From Xenorhabdus japonica (GTDB taxonomy: Bacteria; Pseudomonadota; Gammaproteobacteria; Enterobacterales; Enterobacteriaceae), in NCBI RefSeq assembly GCF_900115195.1, contig NZ_FOVO01000024.1, forward strand, positions 1 to 60,213: a stretch of DNA of 60,213 nucleotides, given 5' to 3'. How positions within the stretch are numbered: the first letter of the stretch is position 1; each line of letters starts with the position of its first letter. Below, piece by piece: positions 33,707-43,445 of this stretch. The position numbers were made by a program, and so were the translations under genes. The notes beneath the pieces were generated by a model that worked only from the letters and a program-made list of their open reading frames with translations, did not search any database and was not told the DNA's origin.

Positions 33707-34995
33707 TCACCCACAAGATGCTAAGTTGTCTGCGTTGCCACGAATTTGTTGCTGAATATGCTGCACTACATAAGCGGCGTCCTGATCGATCCCCAGAAAC
33801 CGCCCAGAACCCCATGTATATAACCACGGCAAACCAATAAACATGACATCCGGGTCAATAGTAATTCCACGGTCATGATTCGGATAACCATTGACTTGGA
33901 AAATATCTAAATCCATCCATGAATAATCAGGTCTAAAACCGATACACCAAATCACAGAAGTAATATTTTCTTTTGCTAAATCAATGTGTGTGATTTCTTG
34001 CTCAGGGCACCAAACAGGCTGATACACTGATGCAGGTTCATTGGTTGCAATATTGTTCTTATCTAAATATTCATCAATTGAGGCATTAATACGATTATAA
34101 GTGGCATCAGCACGATCGAGATTTTCTGATAAATCCGGTCTAAACCAGAGCTGACCATCTTTAAAATCATCAAAACGTCCGAACAACTGCATACCTTCTA
34201 AAGCAAATTTACGCAGATCAATATCATGTCCACCGTCACGTCCCGTGACATAGTGGTTGGTACTATTACGTACTTCTTCATTATAACAATGATCTTTGAC
34301 AGTAGTTTCGTAATAACCCATATCAAACAGCCATTTCACCACATCTTTACCACGATAGAATCGAGCACAACGTGGTGCATCACCTGTCGATAAATAGACT
34401 TTTTTGCCTGCCAGATGTAAATCTTCAGCAATCTGTGCGCCGGACTGCCCCGAACCGACCACCAACACCGCGCCCTCAGGCAGTTGTTTGGCGTTTAAAT
34501 ATTCTTCCGAATGCATCACTTTTATATATTCAGGCAAAGTATCACTTAGTTTTGGATAAATCGGGGTGTGATACCCGCCTGCTGCGACAACAAGCTGTTT
34601 GGCAATGGTTGTACCGTGATTGGTTTTAATGACAAATTTATGTGTTGTCACTTTTCTCACATGTTCTACCTGAATATTTAAAATGGCAGGAGGATTGAGT
34701 TTTTTAATAAATGTATCGAGATATTCCACTATTTCATACTTTTTCATAAAGCCATCAGGGTCTTGCCCTTGGTAAGGAGTTCAGGCAATAAGCACTGCCA
34801 GTTAGGGGTTACCAAGGCAAAATTATCCCAACGTTTACGGCGCCAGCTATGGGTCAATTCAGTTTCTTTTTCCAATACCACATGGCTAATGCCTGCTTTC
34901 TGCAAATAGTGACTGATACATAAACCTGCCTGACCACCACCCACAATCACTACATCATAACTTGGTTGTAACATTTTATTTTGGATATTTAACAT
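33707..34995 (-). pseudogene. nitH: Nit1C flavoprotein monooxygenase-like (MSMEG_0569 family), frameshifted
   Basis: The start at 34995 (AGAAGG upstream) opens MLNIQNKMLQPSYDVVIVGGG with the FAD-binding GGGQAGLCISHYLQKAG, then HSWRRKRWDNFALVTPNWQC. The frame then stops just after ATG 34747, where the remaining 346 aa (KKYEIVEYLDTFIKKL... with a second dinucleotide motif VLVVGSGQSGAQIAEDL) continue in another frame. Restoring one base near 34782 gives P-Y-Q-G-Q-D-P-D-G-F-M-K-K, the continuous family sequence. So this is a complete flavin monooxygenase-type gene (about 430 aa) broken by a one-base deletion. In the Nit1C cluster this protein is needed with the nitrilase for cyanide use. Confidence 0.85.
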
Positions 34996-35051
34996 GGAAC
35001 ATCCTTCTTATTTATTCGTCATTTCAATGAATTCAATTTGATCTACTTTTC

Positions 35052-36069
35052 TTAAGTTAATTTTTTTAAGACATTGGCATAACAAAAGCCGGTAAATATC
35101 TGGTTGTTAAAATCCCAAAATATACTGTGCTGTTTTTGTTGCTTCTGCTGTACTGCAATTACACCGCTGATATTGGTTTCACCAATCACCGTGCAGATAA
35201 TGCCCTGACTGTAGAACAGCCTGATAATTTCTTCACATTTATCTGTATCGGCAGTCAGTAAGAAACCAAAACTGGGGAAAATTTGTAACCATTTAAACCA
35301 ATCCACATCATCCGGTTTAGGAATAGCATCTAAGTTGATATCTGCTCCTGATGCTGTAGCTTCGAGCAACATTAACAAACTGCCTAAAATGCCGGCATTA
35401 GCTAATATCACGGGCGGAATGAGCCAGATTTTCCTCTGCCAATTGCGGTAACAAGGCAAGTTGTGACCGTAAAATGTGACTGGATACACGTTCAAAGCAT
35501 TTCCAATAAGTGGTATTGAGGTGGAACTGTCCTTGTAGATTTAAAGCAATCAGAATTTTTTGTTGCGGTTTGACATGAAATACTGAGAGCAGTCTTCGCG
35601 CTACACCTTGAATCGCAACTGATAAAGCGGGTTGATAAACTGCGTCAAGATGTGTATGTCCACCAACCAATGGCACACCATAAACATTACAGGCATCCTG
35701 CATGCCTTGCATTAGCTGTTGGGCATGTTTGCTACTGGTATGCCAAAAGCTGTTCACAACTGACAGTGCCCGCCCGCCCATTGCTGCAATATCACTAATA
35801 TTCGCCATAATCGCTGACCATCCGGCAAAATAAGGATGATTGGCTACAAAACTCGGCAACATACCCTCACAGGCATGCAATATATATTGATCATTTAATA
35901 ACGTTTGATTATTTAATAATAGCGCTGCCGTATCATCTCCGGGATAGGCATATAAACTGTCCAATGAATCCACATGGCAAGTTGTATTGGCTGAAATACT
36001 GTAAAGCGTCTGCTTGGACTGCATAGCGGGTGTATGTCTTAGCATTTCAAATAATTGATTGAGTTCCAT
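35052..36069 (-). pseudogene. nitF: Nit1C AIR synthase-like protein (MSMEG_0567/sll0787 family), frameshifted
   Basis: First frame 36069 down to 35398 (223 aa): PGDDTAALLLNNQTLL, ANISDIAAMGGRALSVVNSF and GVPLVGGHTHLDA are the PurM-like ATP-binding motifs. It ends ...HSARDIS just as a second frame supplies NAGILGSLLMLLEATASGAD through to 35052. One extra T near 35400 explains the break; without it the two parts join as ILANAGILGS-type sequence. The ATG overlaps the nitE stop codon, so the genes were translationally coupled. Function of this family in the cluster is unknown. Confidence 0.85.
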
Positions 36070-36632
36070 CAGTACGCCTCCTTCTGCATATAGACGTGCA
36101 TCGGGATATACTGTAACGGATAATGTTCAATCTGAGCCTGCATCAATATATGGGGAATGTTGGCAATGGTTAATTGACGCAAACTATTCCAACCCAATTT
36201 TTGGAAATAGCGTTCATTTTGAGTTTGCACAGTGGTTAAGAAAGTACGACAGCCTAAGTTTTTGGCGATTGATACCGCTGCATTGATTAGCGCTTTACCA
36301 ATAGTATGATAATGTCGATATAAAGGATCTACGCATAAGCGCCCGCCGTACCACGTTTGTTCAATATCAGGGAAGATCCACACCGCACCAATCACCCGGT
36401 CACGCTCACCGAACATTTTCCCAATGGCAATAATACCTAATGCTTTAAAATCATACTCATCACGATCTTCTTTTAATATTTTCTGTTCATTGCGGAAAGT
36501 CGCTTCACGTAAACCATAGTATTGACGAAGTTCCCAATCTTCCGACACAGTTTTGATGATAATGTCGTCGCTAAGAAATTTTTTCAGCCTTTCGTTTAGC
36601 TCAAGCTGCCAAGAACAGTGAAAAGGTTCCAT
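36069..36632 (-). CDS. nitE: Nit1C GNAT N-acetyltransferase (MSMEG_0567 N-terminal family)
   Basis: 187 aa, ATG 36632 with AAGGAGA upstream. GNAT-fold sequence: VIGAVWIFPDIEQTWYGGRLC, then the acetyl-CoA loop region RHYHTIGKALINAAVSIAKN and NERYFQKLGW. Intact. In many Nit1C clusters this domain and the AIR synthase-like domain are encoded side by side or fused. Acceptor unknown. 12 bp downstream of nitD and overlapping nitF. Confidence 0.85.
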   Translation of the reverse strand: MEPFHCSWQLELNERLKKFLSDDIIIKTVSEDWELRQYYGLREATFRNEQKILKEDRDEYDFKALGIIAIGKMFGERDRVIGAVWIFPDIEQTWYGGRLCVDPLYRHYHTIGKALINAAVSIAKNLGCRTFLTTVQTQNERYFQKLGWNSLRQLTIANIPHILMQAQIEHYPLQYIPMHVYMQKEAY

Positions 36633-36644
36633 CTCACATTCTCC

Positions 36645-37742
36645 TTATTCATATGCTTTCAGCGAAGAGCAGGCACCACATTTGGCACAGCCTGCTTGAG
36701 TACTTTCCGAGTTCAAGCCATGTTGTCTGAGTTGCCGGCCAATTTTCGGATAAAGCGACTGCATAAAAGCCGGATCAGGTTTAGGATGATGTTCCAATGG
36801 GGTGCCCTGAATCGGCACAAACGGCACCACAAATGGATACACTCCAATTTTGGTTAATTTGGCGCTCATCTCCACGATTTCTAATTCGGTGTCGCCCAAA
36901 CCTGCCAAAATGTAGGTACTGACCTGTCCCCGACCGAATACGGCAACGGCTGCCTTAAATGCGGCAAAATATTTTTCCAATGATACTTCGGCTTTACCGG
37001 GCATAATTTTCTGTCGTATTTTCTCGCTTACTGCTTCAAGATGCATCCCAATTGACACAGCACCTGCATCTTTTAAACGCTGAAACCATGCAAAATCATC
37101 GGGGGGCTCACACTGTATCTGTATTGGTAAATCAACCTGCGCCTTAATCGCTTTAACCGAGTCATATAAAATTTTTGCCCCGCGATCCGCCTTATTTGGT
37201 GTACCTGTGGTGATCACCATTTGTTTGACACCATCCAGCTCAACGGCTGCCTTGGCGACTTCTGTCAATTGTTGTGGATGCTTGCGGATCAAAGTTCGAC
37301 CATTTTTTACAGACTGATCAATTGAACAAAATTGGCATGCAGTTGCTTGGTCATTCATACGAATGCAATGCTGTAACACCGTGGTTGCTAACACATTGTG
37401 ACTATGCAAGGTCGCAATTTGCTCATAGGAAATACCTTCGGCAGTTTTCAAATCATAAAAACGTGGTCGTGCAGGCGCAGTTAAGGTTGCGATCGGGGTC
37501 CGGTTTTTAAAAACAATCACCTTGTCGGAGTTCGTCTCAGGTTTTGCAGTATAGGGCGAATCTTGTGCTGCAAGATTCAGAACAGGAATCATCATGGTCT
37601 GCCTGTTAAGACTCAGTGCCTTGTGATCACTTGGCCCAGCGCCACCTTTACGAGACAAGCCAACTTCGCCTTCCCATTTCAGACCGTTACATTGCAAATC
37701 GGTCAATAGCTGTAAATCAGGAAATCGTTGTATTGCAGACAT
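36645..37742 (-). CDS. nitD: Nit1C radical SAM protein (MSMEG_0568 family)
   Basis: 365 aa, intact, with GGGGGAAGG before ATG 37742. The cluster-binding cysteines are in HCIRMNDQATACQFCSIDQS: the spacing (C-x9-C-x2-C) differs from the canonical CxxxCxxC, as is usual for this family. The C-terminus adds AGCAKCGACSS, four cysteines... three of which could hold an auxiliary cluster. FTAP-like region replaced by SIGMHLEAVSEKIRQKIMPG, conserved with other radical SAM TIM-barrels. Chemistry unknown; the gene is a constant member of Nit1C clusters. Confidence 0.88.
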   Translation of the reverse strand: MSAIQRFPDLQLLTDLQCNGLKWEGEVGLSRKGGAGPSDHKALSLNRQTMMIPVLNLAAQDSPYTAKPETNSDKVIVFKNRTPIATLTAPARPRFYDLKTAEGISYEQIATLHSHNVLATTVLQHCIRMNDQATACQFCSIDQSVKNGRTLIRKHPQQLTEVAKAAVELDGVKQMVITTGTPNKADRGAKILYDSVKAIKAQVDLPIQIQCEPPDDFAWFQRLKDAGAVSIGMHLEAVSEKIRQKIMPGKAEVSLEKYFAAFKAAVAVFGRGQVSTYILAGLGDTELEIVEMSAKLTKIGVYPFVVPFVPIQGTPLEHHPKPDPAFMQSLYPKIGRQLRQHGLNSESTQAGCAKCGACSSLKAYE

Positions 37743-37778
37743 CCTTCCCCCTAATTACTTGGATTTAATCAATGCAAT

Positions 37779-38770
37779 TTAGATATGTGCTTCATTGAAT
37801 TTTGAAAGTTGTTCGAGATGATTTTGATCTGATGTTTCAGCTTTCAGTTCGTGTAATACATGTGCCAGACGGCGATTAATCAATAAGCTGAACAATTCAG
37901 GACGGCTATAATGCCCAACTGAATCCATCATACGTTTGCGTTTATCAATCAGGCTGAAATCCAGATCGGCAATGCAATAACCTTCCCCTTGCATGAGTGG
38001 TTCAGCTATGAACTTACCTTCAGGAGAAACAATGGCGGTAAAGCATCCTCCTGAGATTGGAGCGATGCTACAGCCGGTATCCTGCATAATTTGTTGTTGC
38101 TGTTCGGGATGCAGCCATGCGGTGGAATTGACCACAAAACAGCCGGACTCTAAAGCATGGTGTTGAATGGTTACGCTGATTTGATCGGCAAAAACTTGTC
38201 CTACCAACGAACCGGGAAACATGGCAGCATGAATTTGCTCACCATCTGCCATCAAGGCAAAGCGTGCCAACGGGTTGTAATGTTCCCAGCATGCTAGTGA
38301 GCCGACACGCCCCACAGCAGAATCAATGGCACGCAGGCCACTGCCATCACCTTGTCCCCATACCATTCGTTCATGGTAAGTTGGAGTAATTTTGCGGCGA
38401 TGCTGAATGATTGAACCATCGGCATCAAATAACAGTTGCGCGTTATAAATCGTACCGCCTGCACGTTCATTGATGCCAATCGACACCACCATGTTAGCCT
38501 CAATGCAGGCCTGGCCAATCACTAAGGTTGTTTCTGAAGGTACAACTACTGATTCATTCAATAGTTTTAAATGTTCTTTGCCCATGGCAAGTGGTGGTTG
38601 TACAAAGGAAAAATAAGGGTAATAAGGCACTATGGTTTCAGGAAAGACGGCAAATTTCACTCCTCGTTTTCCAAGCTCAGAAATAATGCCACAGATTTTT
38701 TTACCGTTGCGGCTTGGCTATAAAGCACTGGACTGCATTGCACTGCGGCGGCTTTAATGATTCGGTTCAT
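37779..38770 (-). pseudogene. nitC: Nit1C nitrilase, frameshifted near its start
   Basis: The natural start is ATG 38770 (AGGGGA upstream): [20 protein letters not shown], then VKK encoded by a run of seven A (coding strand; 38696-38702). After the run the frame is wrong (SVALF...) and stops at 21 codons further; in the next frame the nitrilase continues at once as [20 protein letters not shown]. One A lost from an eight-A run explains it. The rest is complete, with the catalytic triad Glu ([11 protein letters not shown]), Lys ([12 protein letters not shown]) and Cys ([14 protein letters not shown]). Converts nitriles or cyanide-derived compounds to acid plus ammonia. The 293-aa internal ORF from 38660 lacks the first beta-strand. 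Confidence 0.9.
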
Positions 38771-38800
38771 GTCTTATTCCCCTTATAGTTTATGTCTTAC

Positions 38801-39122
38801 TTAGACAGTCCAAGTATCAATGATTAAGGCATTGTCACGACGCATCAGCAGTTTTAAATCCATTACATCCAATGGATTAATTGGGCGGACTCCCTGAATA
38901 AGCGCTTTTTCGGTTTGACCATACATAGCTTGCAACGCAAAACGGCAGGCATAGACTTCCCCACCTTCTTCCATAAAGGCTTTCAACTGATTATTGACGG
39001 CCAAATGACCTGGAAAAGCTTCTGCTCCTAAAGTTGGAAAACCACGTTGTACACCCAGCTGTACACCCGGCCCATAAAGCAATATTTTGGTTTCAAAGCC
39101 CTTGCGCAATAAACGCTTTGCC
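38801..39122 (-). pseudogene. nitB: Nit1C MSMEG_0572-family protein, 5'-truncated
   Basis: About 105 codons remain: [20 protein letters not shown], ...[17 protein letters not shown] and ...[20 protein letters not shown], the C-terminal two thirds of the small conserved protein always found before the nitrilase. Upstream of CAGGCAAAGCG the sequence switches directly into the PAS-coding sequence of the divergent regulator ([10 protein letters not shown] on the other strand). No usual ATG or ribosome-binding site remains; the TTG at 39109 is not convincing. Stop codon is 30 bp before nitC. Confidence 0.85.
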
Positions 39123-40560
39123 TGATGGTATTTACAGTATCAATAAACAAGGGTTGTGCACCTTTATTAACCCCGCCGGGGCTAAAATGTTGGGATTACA
39201 GCCTGAAGATGTACTGAGTAACAATATCCATCAGATTCACCATCATACCCATGAAAATGGCGAACATTATCCTGTAGAAGAGTGTCCGATTTATGCGGCG
39301 GTAAATGACGGTATTGTATATGAAGGTATTCAGGAAATTTTTTGGCGCCGTGACGGAAGTTACTTTCCAGTGGAGTTTACCAGTACTCCTGTGATCCGTG
39401 ACGGTGAAATTATTGGTGCAGTGGTAGTTTTCCGCGATATTACTGATCGGCTGAATACCGAAAAACAACTGACTCATGCCCTTGAAGAGCTGCAAGATTT
39501 AAAAAGCCGACTGGAACAGCAAAACGAATATCTGCAAGAAGAAATTTTACAAGAAAATAAATACCATGAAATTGTCGGCAACAGTGCATCTATTTTACAG
39601 ATTATTGAGAAAATCAATGTAGTCGCTCCAACCGATGCCAACGTGATGATTTATGGTGATTCCGGTACAGGCAAGGAGCTGATCGCCCGTGCTATTCACC
39701 AATCCAGTCACCGTAAACAGCAACCGCTTATTCGGGTCAACTGTGCAGCCATTCCTTCGGAACTATTTGAAAGTGAATTTTTCGGGCATGTTAAAGGTGC
39801 ATTTACTGGAGCTGTGCGTGACCGTGTCGGACGTTTTGAATTGGCAGATCAGGGCACATTATTTTTAGATGAAATTGGCGAAATTCAACCAGAGCAACAA
39901 AGTAAATTGTTACGTGTGTTGCAAGAAGGAACCTTTGAGAGGGTAGGTGAAGAAAAGACGCGGCATGTGAATGTGCGGATTATTGCTGCCACCAACCGCA
40001 ATTTAAAAGAAGAAGTGAAACACAAACGTTTTCGCGAAGACTTGTACTTTCGTTTAAATGTATTCCCGATTTATGCACCGGCCTTACGTGAGCGTAAAGA
40101 AGATATTCCACTTTTGGTTACACACTTTACCAAACTGATTTGCGATAGTCGTAAAATAAATTATTTACCATTCTCACAAAAGCATATTTTGGAACTACAG
40201 CAATACGACTGGCCCGGCAATATCCGTGAGCTGCAAAATGTCATTGAACGGGCACTAATTACAGCAAAACAAGGCGTTGTTTCCTTTACCTATTTGCTAG
40301 AACAAGATCAACAACTATCTCAAAAACTGTCTAAAATTTCACGTCAAAATATTCACAATGAACTACAAAAAACCGAAGGTGTGCTAACCATAGAACAACT
40401 CAAGGAGTTGGAAATTAAAAACTTTTCGATTGCTGTTAAACAATCCAAAGGAAAAATTTTTGGTGATGATGGAGCAGCAAAATTGTTGGGAATCAACCCA
40501 ACAACATTGATCTCACGCTTAAAAAAATTGGGAATTGATTATAAGTCGGTTATTTTCTAG
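39034..40560 (+). CDS. nitA: Sigma-54-dependent activator of the Nit1C cluster, with chimeric N-terminus
   Basis: 508-codon frame from a TTG at 39034. Residues 1-27 are only the antisense of nitB; authentic sequence starts at [13 protein letters not shown] (about residue 28) with a PAS domain (to about 140), then a coiled segment, and an AAA+ domain with Walker A GDSGTGKE (about 208), the sigma-54 contact loop GAFTGA (about 255), Walker [10 protein letters not shown] and arginine-finger region, and a C-terminal Fis-type HTH ([20 protein letters not shown]). The family activates sigma-54 promoters on sensing a ligand through PAS. The original start, ribosome-binding site and promoter are gone, so expression is doubtful though the rest of the frame is open. 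Confidence 0.88.
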   Translation: MENHVVHPAVHPAHKAIFWFQSPCAINALPDGIYSINKQGLCTFINPAGAKMLGLQPEDVLSNNIHQIHHHTHENGEHYPVEECPIYAAVNDGIVYEGIQEIFWRRDGSYFPVEFTSTPVIRDGEIIGAVVVFRDITDRLNTEKQLTHALEELQDLKSRLEQQNEYLQEEILQENKYHEIVGNSASILQIIEKINVVAPTDANVMIYGDSGTGKELIARAIHQSSHRKQQPLIRVNCAAIPSELFESEFFGHVKGAFTGAVRDRVGRFELADQGTLFLDEIGEIQPEQQSKLLRVLQEGTFERVGEEKTRHVNVRIIAATNRNLKEEVKHKRFREDLYFRLNVFPIYAPALRERKEDIPLLVTHFTKLICDSRKINYLPFSQKHILELQQYDWPGNIRELQNVIERALITAKQGVVSFTYLLEQDQQLSQKLSKISRQNIHNELQKTEGVLTIEQLKELEIKNFSIAVKQSKGKIFGDDGAAKLLGINPTTLISRLKKLGIDYKSVIF

Positions 40561-40849
40561 GGTAGTTAGTGATAATTTTTTTTGTATCAGCGTCAATATT
40601 AACATTAAAACAATCGAATGCCACCTCATTATAAGTCATTATATTTTCAGGCGTAATTTTTATTGGATAAAAACTCACAGAGTAATATTTTCGAGCATCT
40701 ATTGGCGCTTCCACAAGACGAATGTCTATATGGCAATCGCTTATATCGAAGCCCTCGTTAGCCGCTTTATTCATCGCTATTAACAAAAATCCTGTAACAT
40801 CTTTATTTATTTCATGCAAAATTTCGAATTTCTCTTCTATAAATTTCAT
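40550..40849 (-). CDS. Small acidic protein of unknown function
   Basis: 99 aa (MKFIEEKFEILHEINKDVTG... to ...[13 protein letters not shown]), ATG preceded by AAGGATGAAAA. Not recognised. Alternating polar/hydrophobic pattern, no signal peptide, very AT-rich. The size and composition resemble immunity-type orphan proteins, but no toxin partner lies beside it. It overlaps the last codons of nitA in convergent orientation. Confidence 0.5.
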   Translation of the reverse strand: MKFIEEKFEILHEINKDVTGFLLIAMNKAANEGFDISDCHIDIRLVEAPIDARKYYSVSFYPIKITPENIMTYNEVAFDCFNVNIDADTKKIITNYPRK

Positions 40850-41049
40850 TTTTCATCCTTATTCAAAAATTTTTATTGATAATAACACGCTAAAAGAGGC
40901 AGCTTGAAATACGAAGAGCATAAATGCTATTGCTGTAAAAAATACTATTGCTGTAAAAAAACACTACTACTGTAAAATCCAAAATCAATGCAATATTTAA
41001 TATAAACTGTATGCTATAAACGATTCTTTAACAGAATTGATTTGAAGAG

Positions 41050-41169
41050 ATGGCAGACCCAAAGCCAACAACACGTGCAAATAGTCAGAAACAGGCAATC
41101 GAAAGAAAGCGTGAGGATTCTTCAATTACAAATATTTCAGTGATCTTTAGGTTAATCCATTTCTTCTAA
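41050..41169 (+). pseudogene. Truncated small ORF, basic N-terminal fragment
   Basis: ATG at 41050 encodes MADPKPTTRANSQKQAIERK followed by RED, then drifts (SSITNISVIF...) and stops inside the 3' end of dauA. The polar/basic opening looks like the N-terminus of a small DNA-binding protein cut off at about codon 23. Low certainty. Confidence 0.3.
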
Positions 41170-42840
41170 TACCTTGGATAAAGTGGCATAAAAACTTAAT
41201 TGCCCTTTAATCGGCTTGATGTTGGCTCTTGCCAATGTTTTCAATGGTTGGAATGGGATATCACACACAATGATATATTTCTCTTTTCCCATCTCACGGA
41301 TAAATCCCTGAAATGCGTGCAGTCCACCAGCATCCAGAACGGGGACGGCATCCCACTGCATGACAATGGTTTGATAATCAGTACTTTTTTCTTTGAGTTC
41401 AGCAAAAATACGTTCTGCGGCAGCGAAAAACAGCGGACCATTAATTCGCACAACCAGTAGATCTTTATCATTATTTGTTAGAGGAGAAATACTAATCCGA
41501 GTCATATTGGCAATTTTACGCATGAACAACAGCGATGCCAGAACAATACCAATAGTAATTGCGATTACCATATCAAATAGAACCGTTAATGACAGGCACA
41601 GCAACATGACGATGATATCGTCTCTGGGAGCCCGACGGGCTAAATCCACTACCTTATGAGCTTCACTCATATTCCATGCCACAATCAGCAAAATAGCAGA
41701 CATAGCTGCAAGTGGCAGGTAAGAAAGCATTGGAGCAAGAACCAGCAACGTCAATAAAACCAGCAGAGAGTGAACAACCGCAGCAATGGGTGAAGTTGCA
41801 CCTGCACGGACATTGGCGGCGGAACGGGCAATAGCCGCAGTTGCGGTGATCCCGCCAAAGAAGGGAGCTACAATATTACCCATTCCCTGACCAATCAATT
41901 CACTGTTGGAATGATGTTTTTTTCCGGTCATGCCATCCAGAATAACAGCACACAGCAGGGACTCGATTGCTCCTAGCATTGCCATCGAAAATGCTGCGGG
42001 TAGCAGTGCTGATATCGTATTCCAGTTAATATCAAGAGAGTGGGTATCAGGCAGATTCCACGGCAGCACAAATTGAGGAAGAATTGGCGGAATACCTTGA
42101 CCCTGTGTACCATCTTCCAGCGTATAACTGAATGATGAACCAATCGTTGCCACATCATGACCTAACAGATGCATGATACCCATGATACCTGTGCCTGCAA
42201 TCAAAGCCGGTAAGTGACCCGGTAACTTTAATCCCAGTTTCGGCCAGAAAATTAATACCAGAAGCGTGGTTAAACCGATGAGTGTGTCGCTGAATTGTAA
42301 TGAAGTAAACCCTTGAGAGAGGGCAATCACTTTATCAATATAATTTTCCGGCACATGTTCCAGTTTCAGGCCAAAGAAATTCTGCACCTGCATGGTGGCG
42401 ATAGTAATTGCAATGCCGGAAGTGAATCCAAGCGTGACAGACAATGGGATATATTCAATAAGTCGGCCAAACCGCGCCAGCCCCATAACAAGCAAAATAA
42501 CGCCTGACATAAGCGTCGCGATCAGTAGACCACTCAGGCCAAATTGCTGTGAAACTGGATAGAGGATAACCACAAAAGCGGCAGTTGGCCCGGAAACGCT
42601 GTAACGTGATCCTCCGCTAATGGCAATAACAATACCTGCAATAGCCGCAGTATAGAGACCATATTGTGGCGCAACGCCACTGCCGATTGCCAGCGCCATT
42701 GCGAGGGGGATAGCAATAATCCCTACGGTGATCCCCGCAATCATATCTTTGATCAAACGGGAAAAAGAGTAAGTTTCCTTCCAACATGCGTCAATAAGCG
42801 CACTAAATGGGCGTATTCCCTTAATTTTACGAGTATTCAT
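41152..42840 (-). CDS. dauA: SLC26/SulP C4-dicarboxylate transporter DauA
   Basis: 562 aa: a multi-pass SulP core ([56 protein letters not shown]) followed by a C-terminal STAS domain (about 440-560; [20 protein letters not shown]). DauA (YchM) is the aerobic succinate transporter of E. coli. There it lies between ychH and prs; here it is about 15 kb away from prs, beyond kdsA and the Nit1C block, while two GDSL esterase genes occupy its usual place. Confidence 0.88.
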   Translation of the reverse strand: MNTRKIKGIRPFSALIDACWKETYSFSRLIKDMIAGITVGIIAIPLAMALAIGSGVAPQYGLYTAAIAGIVIAISGGSRYSVSGPTAAFVVILYPVSQQFGLSGLLIATLMSGVILLVMGLARFGRLIEYIPLSVTLGFTSGIAITIATMQVQNFFGLKLEHVPENYIDKVIALSQGFTSLQFSDTLIGLTTLLVLIFWPKLGLKLPGHLPALIAGTGIMGIMHLLGHDVATIGSSFSYTLEDGTQGQGIPPILPQFVLPWNLPDTHSLDINWNTISALLPAAFSMAMLGAIESLLCAVILDGMTGKKHHSNSELIGQGMGNIVAPFFGGITATAAIARSAANVRAGATSPIAAVVHSLLVLLTLLVLAPMLSYLPLAAMSAILLIVAWNMSEAHKVVDLARRAPRDDIIVMLLCLSLTVLFDMVIAITIGIVLASLLFMRKIANMTRISISPLTNNDKDLLVVRINGPLFFAAAERIFAELKEKSTDYQTIVMQWDAVPVLDAGGLHAFQGFIREMGKEKYIIVCDIPFQPLKTLARANIKPIKGQLSFYATLSKVLEEMD

Positions 42841-43013
42841 TTAATTAAAAACCAAAAATAAGATATCAGATGATGATTTGAGAAAAGTGATGCCAGAATA
42901 TCGCTTTTATCAGATCAGAAAGGTGTTATATGTCAAAAAGTTAACTGATAGGTTAGCGTTCATAAAATAAAAATCAAATAATTTAATTAATATTATTAAT
43001 TAAATGTTACAGA

Positions 43014-43445
43014 TTATACCCTTCGGTGCTGATAATATTCTGCCCATTGAACAAGGACATTCAGGTGTGTTTGCCTGAAAGTAACATGGGGTCTGGCTTG
43101 ATGCAGCATAGTGATAACGGTAGGAATATCATATTCAGGGTGTTGTTTTAGCAGCCATGCTGCCACGACCATTGCACTACGGGATAATCCGAGTGTGCAA
43201 TGAATGAATACGCTTCCTTTTTCATGCAATTTGTCCAGTGCACAAACAACAGACTGTAGCGCTTCAGGTGTCAACGGCAATAAATCGATTTGAGGTTGGC
43301 AAATATAATGTGCTGTATAAATACCCGGTTTTCTGTGCCATTCTGCTGTCATATCCAAAACACTGACTGCTTTAGCTGATTTGATAATTGATTGATTTGG
43401 CAAATAACCAAGAATGATCCCTTCTGTAATTTGATTATACGGTGC
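43014..43445 (-). pseudogene. ynbD remnant (dual-specificity phosphatase domain)
   Basis: The frame reads ITEGIILGYLPNQS, VSVLDMTAEW, then the phosphatase signature HCTLGLSRSA (HCxxGxxR). This matches the C-terminal phosphatase domain of YnbD; its N-terminal PAP2-type membrane domain is missing. The upstream boundary runs straight into ynbC coding sequence in another frame. Confidence 0.75.

Noticed and set aside
33707-34747. A complete 346-aa oxidoreductase starting at MKKYEIVEYL
   Set aside because: The N-terminal FAD-binding part is encoded immediately upstream in another frame; the ATG is an internal Met of nitH.
38801-39109. nitB as a complete 102-aa gene with a TTG start
   Set aside because: The sequence is in mid-domain at the TTG, and family-like residues continue upstream to the deletion junction; it is a truncated gene.
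40900-40980. Possible CRISPR-like short repeats (CTATTGCTGTAAAAAA)
   Set aside because: Only two or three short imperfect copies without spacers of regular size; simple slippage repeat in AT-rich DNA.
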